A DNA stretch of 64,000 nt from Panorpa germanica (taxonomy: Eukaryota; Arthropoda; Insecta; Mecoptera; Panorpidae): assembly GCA_963678705.1 (NCBI GenBank), contig OY783217.1, positions 9,858,001 through 9,922,000 on the forward strand. The letters run 5' to 3'. A program made the translations under genes and the position numbers. A model generated the notes under the pieces. It saw only the letters and a program-made list of their open reading frames with translations. It did no database searches and had not been told where the DNA came from. Shown in pieces: positions 36,201 to 48,392 of this stretch (position 1 is the stretch's first letter; every line of letters starts with the position of its first letter).

Positions 36201-38051
36201 TTTCCGTTTTGATTGCCTTTTTAGATGCCTTTACATTACTTTTAATAATGCTATTTTAATTGCCTAACAATACTATATTTTACAGGTGGACTTGCACGAC
36301 AATAAGTTCTAAATCAAGTCTTCTCTAATATCTTGTATCGTTGTCTACCGACAATTGTATTTTAGGGGCTAACTTCATCCGCATCATCCTACATTCCGGC
36401 AAAATGATACCCTGACTACTCCGCCACTGATTCTACGTAACCTTCGCGTTTTTCTTAATATTTATTTAGTAAAAATGAAATGCTCTTTGAAAAGTGACGT
36501 ACCTCTTTTCAGAATTATTATCATATCATTAAAATTCGAGATCAGGTTTTCAGAAGAAAAAATAATGATGACAAAGAAACAGAAAGTGCTTGAAATATAA
36601 GAACTGGAAATTTTTGTAAAAAATCTACCAAACGAAAAAGAAGATTTAAAACAAAATGTACTTCTCCTACATTATAAAAGCTTCCTTCTTGAAATCGTAA
36701 CCATTATTTTTCAAAGCTTTCATTAAACTGACTCATGGTGTGTCTTTCGCCAAACATAAAACATGTATGTAATATTTTACTTAAATGAAACAAATAATAC
36801 CTTATAACTTTTCAGTCCTGAAAAAAGTTACATTAGATTTTATAATGTTTTTAAGGTGTTCTTAAGACTATTAAGATATTAATTATCAAATAGATAAAAA
36901 AAATTTTTTTAATAGACCGTAAAAACGTTATATATTAGGTAAAATCGTTTACGGAACAGATAACATTTCTTAAGTTAGAAAAACTCCCAATACAGATAAT
37001 TGTGTTTAACGGGTAATGGTACCAAACTTTGCAATCGATTTTCGAAGCTATAATACTGCACATACTTTGCAAATTGTAAATGATATTGCAATGGGATTGA
37101 AAAATATTTTGTTAAAAAAGTTTCAGTTCAAACATTATTTCATAAAAATTGAAAAGTAGAAAATATAAATCTTTTTATTTTATAAAATTCATTGTTTATT
37201 ATTTACTTACATAATGCATAAAATAATTAATGAACTAAAATGATAAAAATAAAATATATAGTGGAGCTCCTATATAACGAAATCCAAATTTAATTTAGGT
37301 CAACATAAAATAGATGAATAATTATTTGTCTATAAAAAAAAGTATAAACAAAAATCTATTTCATAATATGTCGAATCTTTTGTTACAACAAATAGAAATG
37401 TATAAATATTGAAACTTTGAAAAGAACACAGTTTATGAAAAGTAATTTATCTTCAACAAAAGGAAAAGGAATTTTAGTTTCACATTTCTATATCAAGCTA
37501 TTTGTTACCCTATAAACACAATACGGGTGGATGTGCTGCCGATCTAATAATGATGGGGTGGTGTCAATAAGGGGTGACTAACAGAACAGGGTGGAGTTGG
37601 GTTCAATCTATTGAAAAGTTTTCCTATGTAACTAATACCACTCATGGCTTCCTTCCTAGAAGTCAATCATTTGGCTCGTTAGTAGTAGTTAGTTGTATGA
37701 GATTTTTCTCAATTAACTTTATCGTTTTTGTTCGGAATAACGAACGAAATGACCCGAGGATAATTAAATCTTATGAGCTTTAGAATAATTGTGGATATTA
37801 CTAATGAAAATATGGTTATTTGATGAAAAATATTGTAAAATATTTTACAAATTATGTATGTAAGGAAAAACAAAATTCTGGAGATGTTTATTGAAATTAT
37901 TTTAGAAGCGTTGTTCTTTTTCTCGTTTTATAAAGACTAGGAAAAGCTCTCCATTAAAAGTAGAAAATCTGAAGCTTAAAAACCCATTACCAAATGGTAT
38001 AACAAAAAGTAATATGTGATAAAATAAAAAGTAAAAACTTTGTTCACATAC
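33246..38051. other. No gene identified
   Basis: A/T-rich. A GC-richer patch at 34260-34315 and a small shared repeat tail at 35308 are the only irregularities. Confidence 0.5.
35308..35375. repeat. Shared tail motif, copy 2
   Basis: GATATTAATAAAGCTTTTTATGCAAG and AAGGTTACGTATACTTATTAAATT correspond to 23436-23505. Confidence 0.4.
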
Positions 38052-38096
38052 CTGATGTTGAGGCTCTACTTCACTGATGCAACATCATACATTTTA
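38052..38096 (-). other. Candidate 45-nt minus-strand exon (non-coding)
   Basis: The minus strand reads TTAATATTTCTTCAG, then 45 nt, then CAG followed by GTATGTG, so both splice signals are good. All three frames contain a stop, so it could only be an untranslated or poison exon. Chance occurrence is quite possible. Confidence 0.2.
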
Positions 38097-38139
38097 CTGA
38101 AGAAATATTAACCCATTATTTACCAGACAAAAACAATTA

Positions 38140-38215
38140 TGGACCAGAGTTAGGGCCTAATAGCCAAATTTATTAATATATAGTACACTTTTATGGAAAT
38201 CAAGACATTTCCCAT
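38140..38215. repeat. Partial third copy of the TIR element (right end)
   Basis: The stretch with AATATATAGTACACTTTTAT and the terminal CCCAT followed by TA matches the right arms at 5735-5792 and 21975-22026. No matching left end is seen upstream. Just beyond it the motif AAGTGATAA repeats several times. Confidence 0.5.
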
Positions 38216-39782
38216 TAATAAGTGATAAACAAGTGATAAGAATTAGTGATAAACAAAAATTAAGAGGACAGGCCCCCAACTGCTTTTTATCTAAGTTAAA
38301 ATAAAAACAAAATGAGAGCAACATTTCTTTGATAAAAAACGTAATAAATTAAATTTAGTTTAATTTAAAACACAATTAATAAAGTTACTGCAACACATGC
38401 AAAAGTTGATTCGCTATTACACTTTTTTGCAAAATTATAAAACTTCTTTCAATATAGTAAAACATAAAGATTATGTGGAGAAACCATTGCATGACGTCAC
38501 GTGTAGATGAGACTTTAGATTCAAACTCAAAAGTCACAGTAATATTTTGTTCCAAGGTTGCCACCCTTGAATAAGAGACTGTCATAGATCAATGTTGAAA
38601 ACATTACTGATAGTTACGTAAAAAAAAACTTATAAAAGACAAACTTGAAAACTTTTAAGCTAAGAAGTTTAGTAGAAATATGAATTCTAAATTGTGAGAA
38701 ACATTATGTCATGGAAGGAAATTTAATCTATTTTTATGTTTTGAGTTGGAGAACGAGTTCGGTTTATAGCTATTATATAGTATATAGACTTTTTGCTTAT
38801 GGTGTGTAAACTTTGACTGATATTTTTAACAGTTTCAAACTTTTTAAAATACTAGTGATAACTTTTACAGTATCGGATCATTACACAAATCGAAGATGGA
38901 TTTTTTTCTTTCAAGACGAAAAAATGTTTATTGTTATATTAAATTGTAATTCAAGTTGATATATCACGAAAACGTTATTAGAATGTTTAGAAAATAATGT
39001 GTGCTACAGAATTTTGTTTTACGTTACAAACTAAATGTTGATTTTAAATATTAATTTTAAAAATAATGATTATATAAATAACTAATAAATTAAATACTAA
39101 AAAAATAAAAGCCAAAATTAAGATGTCTTGAGTTGTGTCACTATATCGCACTTATTAAGCGACTATGTTCAGTTATATTTACGTTTAAATAATTATATAT
39201 AATCATAAACTTATTAGGCTATACTCATGAGGTGAAGACGTCTTAATAAAATATAAAATACATACGCAGCAACTGAATGAAAAATTTATATTACAACAAA
39301 AAAAACTGTACAAGAAAAAGAGATTGATTTACTTAATTATTTGAAACTTTTAAGCAAAGGATCAATAAAACAATATAAATCGCTTTTTAAAACAACGATA
39401 TCAAAAACTTTCAGAGTTGACCTAAAAAAAAGTCTTTTAAGCACAAAACTTTCAAAGGTTTTAAAAGCTCTAGTCCCTTTCAGACAAAAGCTCGATCCCT
39501 AAAATAGCAACCCTCTCAATTCCACTTTTCATTCTTATTTCAAATCACAATATTTATAAAGCATATTTTATGATTCGGAAATAAAAATTATCGTAAAAAT
39601 ATTAAACGCAGTGAAATATTTTTTTTCTTTTTTTTTTTAAATAATACTCTGAAAATATAGCGAATTTTCCATTAACGTTATCAGGTTCATTGTTTGATTT
39701 CCCAAAACGAGGAAAAACGAAAACGAGAGCGTTTGATACGATATTTTATAGTCAATTTTAATATACTTTACACATCAATGGA
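38216..39782. other. No feature identified
   Basis: A/T-rich with homopolymer runs (for example T-runs near 39620-39640). Confidence 0.55.
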
Positions 39783-40308
39783 TCTAAATCGCTTCCGTGC
39801 TGGAGATAATGAAACTGCTTAAAACGTAAATTGTTGAAATGCTTGTGTTGTTCATTGATATCGGCTAAAATAAGTTATTGAAGAATAACTGTGATGTAAT
39901 ATTGATATTTTATCACGCATAATGATGCTGTGTTTAAAACAATCTATCACATCACTCAATAAACTCGTAGGATGACATACAGATGGCTCCACAATTGACA
40001 AATTCATATGATTTTTAGATAGTAGTTGGTATGATTTGAATCCAATAAAATAATTCGTAATTACATTTCATATTTAATTCATTTTTAAATTGAAACAATA
40101 AACTCGCTCAATAATAAAATAATTTTTCAATTTATCAAAATAAAAATATTTTCAATTTATGCGTTATTTGACCAACTTTTTTTCAAAATTTGCGATTTTT
40201 TTTTCGATTCGTAAATAAGTTACCAAGGTTAGCCTATATGCAAAATTTCAACTTTCTAGCACAATTTTTACTCTCGGCAAATACTGCCTCCGTGCCTCCA
40301 AATAAAAT
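39783..40308. repeat. 526-bp tandem duplication, unit 1
   Basis: The unit starts TCTAAATCGCTTCCGTGCTGG and ends CTCCAAATAAAAT. The next 526 bp repeat it with no difference that I could find, including the T9 homopolymer. It contains no gene-like frame and is A/T-rich. Confidence 0.93.
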
Positions 40309-40834
40309 TCTAAATCGCTTCCGTGCTGGAGATAATGAAACTGCTTAAAACGTAAATTGTTGAAATGCTTGTGTTGTTCATTGATATCGGCTAAAATAAG
40401 TTATTGAAGAATAACTGTGATGTAATATTGATATTTTATCACGCATAATGATGCTGTGTTTAAAACAATCTATCACATCACTCAATAAACTCGTAGGATG
40501 ACATACAGATGGCTCCACAATTGACAAATTCATATGATTTTTAGATAGTAGTTGGTATGATTTGAATCCAATAAAATAATTCGTAATTACATTTCATATT
40601 TAATTCATTTTTAAATTGAAACAATAAACTCGCTCAATAATAAAATAATTTTTCAATTTATCAAAATAAAAATATTTTCAATTTATGCGTTATTTGACCA
40701 ACTTTTTTTCAAAATTTGCGATTTTTTTTTCGATTCGTAAATAAGTTACCAAGGTTAGCCTATATGCAAAATTTCAACTTTCTAGCACAATTTTTACTCT
40801 CGGCAAATACTGCCTCCGTGCCTCCAAATAAAAT
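40309..40834. repeat. 526-bp tandem duplication, unit 2
   Basis: This is an identical copy of 39783-40308, directly abutting. Homology stops within one base on each side, so the array is exactly two units. Confidence 0.93.
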
Positions 40835-41629
40835 TTTGAATTTTTTTTTATTAATAGTATACTTAATTATTCTAGAATCCAGAATATGAACTTTCTCCAA
40901 AGTTCCCTACCAGCCCCCCGAACCCCATACAGTTGGAACATTATAATACAGGATATTTTTGAATAAAAATGCCTAAATAGTGTGATATTTTAACGAGATT
41001 AAATTTATAAAAAAATCCAGTTATGCGTGTATATTTTTATATGATAATCTGGTTCTATTGTATATACGTATATTATATAACACTAAACTTAATTTGGAAT
41101 GAACGAGATACAGCACAATACCGCGATATAACTAAAGTGTTAAGGTGGAAATGAACCAAATTTCTACTATATTTAAAAAAAATATGTCTTGGTTGCAGAA
41201 GTATCTTTGATGTGGTACAGCTTTGACGAATTGAGATATATTCAATACTTAGTATTTAAAAATGAAAATAGTAATAGTTGATCCAGTGCCGTCTTAAAAT
41301 TAAATGAGACGAAAACACCACCAACACCATTCCATGCACACCCCTTCCTCCCCATTCATAAGTTACGCTGTGTCACATTTTCAGTAATCTCCGCGTGACG
41401 CTAGAAAGGGGTGTATCCGGTTAAGACCCTAGAGTGCAGGGTGAGTTCCGTTATATATTTTTTTTTTTTATAAATACAAAAAAAAAGTCAACTGCATTGC
41501 AAAAAAAAGTTATATAGTTTTAATATAAAAAACTACCTCTAACAAAGGTATTAAAATATGAAAAATGACGGACAAGTAAATTAAAATCCTGCGAGACCTT
41601 TTTTAAAATCAGGCAACCCTGCTAGATAG

Positions 41630-42013
41630 TTACATTAATATTTTTAATATACTCGCGCCATCTTTGTGTGAAACCTGTGTATTTTGAAACGACCGTTGTA
41701 TGTATTTATGGTATATGTAGGTAGTAATAGTTTGTACCTTTACCGTAATACACCATAATAATGTTTTATATATGTCAGGCCAACCACCGACTGTGTCATT
41801 TGTGTTCATATGAGTGTCATATATCAGAATTACCTTCAGCCCGAGCTTTAGCAGTGACCTTGAATGCGCAATTACTAAAGCTTGGCAACGACAACAACAA
41901 CCGCTACGGCAGCGGTTCGGACTACAAGCACACAACGAGCAGGAGCTTTCACCTTCTGGGCATTTGGGAATTGTATCTCTATCTTTATAACAAAGCAGCA
42001 CAACAAAGGTCAT
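41630..42013 (-). CDS. Weak candidate coding region, Cys-rich open frame
   Basis: An open frame of 127 codons starts at ATG 42013; upstream only a GTG extends it. The N-terminus (MTFVVLLCY) is hydrophobic but short, followed by a Cys-rich segment with CSLCACSPNRCRSGCCCRC. The region is clearly richer in GC than its surroundings. A possible 5' splice site, GAAG followed by GTAATT, lies at 41834/41833, and if used the protein would be truncated there. A 101-codon frame overlaps on the plus strand, so the openness may be compositional. No known family is recognised. Confidence 0.15.
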   Translation of the reverse strand: MTFVVLLCYKDRDTIPKCPEGESSCSLCACSPNRCRSGCCCRCQALVIAHSRSLLKLGLKVILIYDTHMNTNDTVGGWPDIYKTLLWCITVKVQTITTYIYHKYIQRSFQNTQVSHKDGASILKILM

Positions 42014-42227
42014 TACTGTTACCGTTAGAGTATTTCGCACAGTTCATTTCCTCGGTAATTACATAACCTGTTTAGTGTTCGCGATAAATAATAACGAACT
42101 ACTCGAATTTTTGTGTAATTACATTTTTAATCAACCTAGTCGTTGAGGCATTACAGAATTAGTTAATTAAGTGGTTAACTAAGCCTGAAATTTTCACAAA
42201 GACAAATATTTTTTTACTTAGATTTAA

Positions 42228-42246
42228 AGATAGATAGATAGATAGA
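42228..42246. repeat. GATA microsatellite
   Basis: About four and a half AGAT/GATA units. Confidence 0.8.
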
Positions 42247-42547
42247 TTCTTAGATACTATGCTTTTAAGAGTATTTTAAAGGTACCTATATTAATATTTT
42301 GAAAATTACTTGAGTTACATCAATTTGAAGTGACATTTTTATTTAAAGCGAAGCGTGACCGGGTTTAGCAGGTATTCTTATACAATATTTTTTCTTCCTT
42401 TGTGTTTATCTTGAAACTACATTTTTAGAAGTAGTCGCCACGATATCTCAAGAACACCTCATTTGATTTTAATTAATTATTTTTACTACTAGATGCCAAA
42501 TTATTTTTTTATTGAATTGTTAATAACATAGAATACAGGAATATAAC

Positions 42548-43045
42548 GCTATAATGCTATATTGGCTAATTGGCCGACACTCTGAACTAAACATAGAAAA
42601 CAAGCTGCTCATATATAAACAAGTGCTAAAACCAGTGTGGACGTATGGAGTGCAACTCTAGGGTTACACCAAGAAATCGAACGTTAAAGAAATCCAAACG
42701 TTCCAAAATAAAGTTCTGCGAGGAATAGTTAATGCACCGTGGTATATTCGCAATGATGACATACATAGAGACCTGAAGATTAGCACAGTCGGAAATGAAA
42801 TCAAATCTGTAGCAGCAAAGCACGAGTTGAGACTTCGTAACCACGAAAACATCGCCGTGACGCAAATGTTGCTTGATAGTAATGATGTTCGATGACTTCG
42901 CAGGACTAAACCCTCGGACCTAGTAATTTAATTATGTAGAATTGTTCATTGGAGCAATCTCTACCAAACCGTGTAATTAATGAAATGTAAGCTACTAGAT
43001 AAGTATCTATATTTAGTTGTCGTATAATAGAAAAGTAAAAAAAAA
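42548..43045 (+). mobile_element. 5'-truncated Jockey-type LINE, ORF2 C-terminus and 3' end, inactivated
   Basis: The frame from about 42551 reads WLIGRHSELNIENKLLIYKQ, then KPVWTYGVQL, stop, GYTKKSNV, then FQNKVLRGIVNAPWYIRND, and later LRRTKPSDLV. This is the well-known C-terminal region of Jockey ORF2 (IWTYGIQLWG, IVNAPWYV, KPxDLV motifs). A TAG at 42659-42661 replaces the expected Trp of the LWG motif and a TGA at 42893-42895 replaces a likely Arg. After the natural stop there is a ~110-bp 3' region ending in an A-run at 43037-43046. No convincing target-site duplication was found. It is unrelated in sequence to the 17.5-kb LINE apart from general class. Confidence 0.85.
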
Positions 43046-43046
43046 A

Positions 43047-45924
43047 TATAAAATGTAATTAAAATTTTAACAAAACATAGATCTTCTGTTCCTTCTTTGT
43101 AGAATTTGTTTCGTCTCAACTCATTTTTGTATCTTTGTTTACTTAAATATTCCGGCATCTCCTCGGTTCATATTCTTTTATATATTTTTTTATAATTTAC
43201 ATCCTCTATTTTTCTTTCTTGTTGATGTACTTTCACATTTTCCTTAGTCATTCCTGTACTCTTTCTTGCGCCTTACTTCTCCTTCCTACCTCCTGTGTTG
43301 CCATAACATTATTCTCATAATTCCTTAACTTAATTTCACGATTTATGTTGTTACTGATACACATTGTATATTTCTTGTAACAAAATGAAAGTCTTTGACT
43401 AATGCATATGTATAATAAGCACTCATTTATGTAATTCCATTATTAAGTTTCATCTTTTCCGTGAAATATATCTCATAAAATTATAATTGCTAAAAACGGT
43501 TTTGTGTATACAATTTCGTATACAACTTTCTTGTTTACGGTTTGCGGTTTACGGTTAAATGAATACGGCGTAAATAACTCTACCGTAACCAGCTTCAACT
43601 TCCACACATATTACAACAGGGACCGTAAGTTACAAATTACATTGTGCTTAATTATCGTACTGTTAACGAAATAATGATTTATAACGAATAACAGGACTCG
43701 TAAAAACGTTGATTCGTTTTTTTTTATTGCTAACTCCTTTATTTATATTACTATTTCTATATACGAGCATTTTTGTACTGAAATAACAGAGATGAAATTT
43801 CGGGCAGTAATGAAAAGTGATATAAATACACATTAATATATTTCGATAATATACTGTTTAAACAAGATCGTGTAGTATTGAAAATAGGTCAAAATTTTCT
43901 GTTTTGCACTGAAAATATCAGTGCAAAAATTTAATTTCAAAAAATGTAATCCAAATACTTTTCCAAACAAATACAGATTGACAATCCTGGGTTAACCTAA
44001 TTTGGCACTAACACATATAATTCCATATTCCATTTTTAGCTATTAAGTGTAATTTAAAATAATCCTTTGTTGTACTGAACCTATTTCTGAAAGAAACGTG
44101 TAATAATATTTCGAGTAATATAGCTTAAAAGCGAAGCTCGTGAAGTAATTAAAAAAGATTTCAGTCCGTTCGCTAATGCTAATTACCAAACGCTGCGCCA
44201 ACCGTAAAGAACTTAAATGGTTTTTACAAAAAAGAAGAAAAAAAAAAACGAATATAAAATACTAATTTGTATCTGTAAATTTACAATGTAAAATGAATGA
44301 TTTGTTTTTAATGAGCGTGAAACTTGAAAGCAGAAGTAACTAAAAATTAATTAGAAAATTATAAATAACATCCATTAATTAAAACGTTGGGGTTAGGATT
44401 ATAACATAATATGACTTAAAGATCCTGTGCAATTATTATTTAGAAAATTTCATGGATGTCTTATTTCTTATTTAACAATGAAATGGTGAAGTCAGAGACG
44501 GATTAGATGATTTTATTTATTTTGATTTTATAGAATAATATTTTCGCCGCGAAAAAAAATAATATTTTCGATGCTATCGACTAATCGATGCTCATATGAC
44601 CGTTACGTTGATGTCCAATTTTGGTAAATTATCGTTATTCATTCGCTATAAATTGGAATATCCTTACTTTTCGGAAATATCAAATAGAATTCTTATATTC
44701 ATTCCTGTTACTCTAATGCCGGAACCATACACTACGTATTCGTTTAACTAAAGAGAATATACGAACACGAACCACGCATGTGTGGCCCCACTACAATACT
44801 CTAATACAACTAAAGACTATTATTTTAAAATTAAAATTAATAAATGTCATCACCGCTATTAACATCTAACATTAATTTAGGCTAGACTTTATGAGTGACG
44901 CATTAAACAAAGAAATGATTATTTTATAAGTAAGATAAAGTTTTTGTTTGGACATTCATTTATGTATAAATAAAAACCTTTTTGTATTCAGGCGTTGAAA
45001 GGCAAAGGATAAGGGTTGGAATAAACAGCGTTGTAAAAATAAACTAAACTATAAAAATATAACATAGTATAGAATTGACTATAGAAAGAAAAATATCACA
45101 AACAACGTCTATCCATGAATAAATCACAGGCTTATCTGGGTAAACCATTTCTAACGAATCAGCTAACTGCAGCACAGTGGCGTTAAGTGAATAGGGGACA
45201 TTTGGTAATTAAAAACTTGTATACAGTTCACAGCATTATCTAGGTTAAAAACTAAAGCCTAGACTAAAAACTAAGAACTGATAATAAAAAAAAGCTCGAA
45301 ATCTAAAATTTTTCAAGGTTCCCAATTCATTTAAATCGACTATAATATCAATAACAGTCCCCCCACTTCAATACAGCACATGTTCTTGCTAAATAACAGT
45401 ACAACATCTACTGATAAAAGATAAAACATATGAAGCCAACCGAGAAAAACACAACATCAATGGATAATGAAAAGAAACGCTTTGGACAAAATTGCAGAGT
45501 TTCGAATATGGCCTAGCAGTTAAAATCGCCGTAAAACAATAAAGAAAGAAAAAGAAATAGACTGTTGCCCTATGTGTGTGTATGTCTCGATCTATCTCTC
45601 TTTCTCTCTTTTTTAACGGTAGGTGCTTTCAGATAATCAATTGCAACTCAATATAATGTTAAACCAGAAAATTTGTCATTTTGGGTCTTATTGTGACACT
45701 TATTCACTAGCGCTCTTATTTGACTGAGCGCTCCTAAGTACACAGGCCCTTTCTCACAATATTTTGCTGTTTTGGCTCTGATATTGCAGCATACAGTAAG
45801 ACCACTTCGGCAGACACTGAGCTCAAGCGCTCTTATATTATTATAAAAGTAAGATTCAAATTCTATTATACATAATTCAAGACATGGAGTTTTAGTTTCA
45901 ACTAGAAAAATATGCCTAGGTAAA
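43047..45924. other. No gene identified
   Basis: A/T-rich. The patch at 43530-43610 carries repeated TTTACGGTT-like phrases that also occur near 50930-51000; a CT-run lies at 45590-45610. Confidence 0.45.
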
Positions 45925-46012
45925 AATGCAAATTGAATCTTGCACACTGTATTACAATTTCTATACGAGCGATAGAAATTAATCTTGAAATTAGCTTGTA
46001 GTAAGGTAGAAA
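45925..46012. repeat. Short dispersed repeat, copy 2 of 3
   Basis: AAATTGAATCTTGCACAC, TACAATTTCTATACGAGCG and CTTGAAATTAGCTTGTAG line up with 23550-23620 and 49520-49600. Confidence 0.6.
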
Positions 46013-46289
46013 CTTAAAATGAAATACCGGTATCATAATATCTGTTACATAAGTTTTCAATTAGATTCCTTTTTTAGAGTAATAATTGATCCCTTTTGTA
46101 AGTACGACACTGTTTCTAAGACACTGGAAACCAACGACAGAATCCACGTAGGTCGTCTTACAAAGATTATTTATTTTAAGTGCGTGCTAAGTAGCTGATG
46201 ATATTTTAAATTACATATTTGTTGATATTTTCAATAATATTAGTAACTGTTTCCCATAATTCCTTTTATCTTTCTTTACTTATCTGTCA

Positions 46290-46482
46290 AGCACACTATT
46301 CCATAAGGATAGGGGATCAGGCGGGGCGCAGAGTTATGTTTATGAACCCCTTGAATAAAATGACAGATATATCGACGTTCGGTGCTGCAAAGTACGAGAA
46401 TATACCACCACCCCGCATCGCTGCCATATCATTATATTACAAGCAGAAGAAATTCCTCTACCCCCTAAATCGGATAAAATAA
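46290..46482. other. GC-richer island with open frame
   Basis: About 190 bp of near-balanced composition reads, on the plus strand, GDQAGRRVMFMNPLNKMTDISTFGAAKYENIPPPRIAAIS and ends at 46480-46482. A pyrimidine-rich stretch ending in TCTGTCAAG (46262-46290) could be a weak acceptor. The frame lacks a proper start. It is an exon, a repeat remnant or chance; not recognised. Confidence 0.2.
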
Positions 46483-47998
46483 ACGATAAATAATATGAGT
46501 ATACATGATAAGAGAATTTTCATGTTTTAAATCATCATTAACCTATTTTTTAGGTTATGTTTGTTTTACTTGAGCTGACTAGAAAGTAGGATTTATCGGT
46601 TTCTTAAAACAACCGATTTTGATAAATTTGTAAAATTTCGTAAACCGGTTTTTAAAATCAGTAAATCGTTCGTTTGGAACTAATCGAACTTTACTGTTAT
46701 TTCTTTACTCTCTTACATTTCTTGAATATTCTATCGAGAGATTTTTTGTGTATAATAGAAAAGCGTTCGACGGACTGCAAGCTTTACATGTTTCAAACGA
46801 GGTGACCCTAAAATTGCTAACTTTGTTATTAATTATCTCGGATTCTAAACGGTCAAAAATTCTGAAACTTCGGGATTTATTAGCAAACATCATGACGTCA
46901 CTAACTTAGCAGTTGGCCCTCTAGTTTATCGTGAAATACGCCTATGATCGCAGTTGGTACATAACTGGTACATTTGAAAGATTGGCAATAAATAAATTAC
47001 TGCTGCATTCGTTCATGTATACTTGATTTTAAATTTATTCGCCATGGATACTCACAATTTATTGTATTTTAACATAATAGTACAGAAGATCAAGATGCAG
47101 ATTATATTCTTGAATAATTTTAATCTTCATAATTGGATTATTTCCCAGAATCTCGTTCGTTTCTCTAGAAATTATCATTGACGTCAAGATATATTTCTGA
47201 GTAATGTAAAGGATTAAAATTATAGACTTACTAAGATTAACCGTACAGCGAGAAGAATGTACAAAATATAAATATAAATTGGATTAATTATTCATACTTA
47301 CAAGTTCTGATTTTAAAAGGTCACTTATTTGTATTTGATTGCAAAGTATTTTAATATTATTAACTTTCTAGAACATCTATAAATTACTAATAATTTGTAA
47401 GCATTAGATAATAAATTATATCAGATAATAATATTACGCTCATAACTTTGCAGTTTCGTTAGTTTAGTGTGTTGTAAATTTAAAGTATGTATTATTATTT
47501 GTAATAAATGTCAATTTAATATTATTTAACCTTTTTTTTCTAGTTTTACGGCGATATTATTATCTGGGAGTCATATTCGCCTTATCCTTTCCTCCTTTCC
47601 TTTTATATTTTGTTGATCAGGTTTATCTCAATGTGAAACTTCCGCATTCTTGAAATCTATACGATAATTGAAAACATTCTATTTCCTCGGATGGCTTCAA
47701 TAATTTTCCAAAGTATCAGTGAATTGCAATAATTTCGCAAGTCTCAGTTGGGTCAGTGACATTTTAGTGAATTCCAGTCAAGAAATCAATTTTTTTCACT
47801 CAGATTTAAGATAGATGTTATTTATGACAAAAAATTATAAGAATATTTTTTCCCTTTCCAACATCATACATTTAAATGGATATATAGTTGCTGTGTCTTT
47901 CGCATTTGAAAATATTTATTTTAGTAGAGATAAAATCCATATTCCTTTCACCAGAAAATCATAGAAAAAACAAAATATATCTGCTACACTTTATTGGT
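46483..47998. other. No feature identified
   Basis: Plain A/T-rich sequence up to the target-site duplication of the short LINE element. Confidence 0.55.
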
Positions 47999-48011
47999 TT
48001 ATTTGAAACTT

Positions 48012-48379
48012 ATTATATCAACTATAATTAGAATCAAAAGTAATCATTGCAAAACTCCAGCTCACCTGTACAAAATTAATATTAAATCTGATGATAGATG
48101 TCAATATGGTGAAGAAGGAACTTTGGATCATATTATATTTGATGGCATAAATTATAGTTTAGAAAGATCAAAATTGAATAGTGATATATTAGATGTGATT
48201 AAAATTTTTCCTGTTAATACTAAATTTTTGTTAAGTGATTCAAAATTAATTAGTGAATTATTGAAATATTTAGAAATTTGTAAAATTGAATTATAAATTA
48301 TAAAAGAGGTATAAAAAATGTTTGATGGTGGCTATGACGAAAGAAAGTCAAGGCAAATAAATAAATACATAAAAAAAAA
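48012..48379 (+). mobile_element. Short LINE 3'-end element, copy 1, with 13-bp duplication
   Basis: It is flanked by TTATTTGAAACTT at 47999-48011 and 48380-48392. The reading frame inside ends at 48296 and contains HCKTPAHLYKINI, then DRCQYGEEGTLDHIIFDG, the C-terminal zinc-knuckle region of a LINE ORF2 (compare the usual GHCxTPxHL and C.C...G..EHI.FxC). The frame is open throughout. The 3' end is an AAATA-type tail running into an A9 tract. It is 5'-truncated relative to any full LINE, yet starts at the same base as the copy at 51383. Confidence 0.82.
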
Positions 48380-48392
48380 TTATTTGAAACTT

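Noticed and set aside
36270..36300. Plus-strand splice-like TATATTTTACAG followed by GTGGAC
   Set aside because: The pyrimidine tract is weak and the donor half is poor; not comparable with the 27.29-kb site.
48055..48075. Minus-strand ACAG/GTGAGC in the short LINE element
   Set aside because: It is repeated at 51.43 kb as part of the mobile element coding sequence and has no pyrimidine tract.
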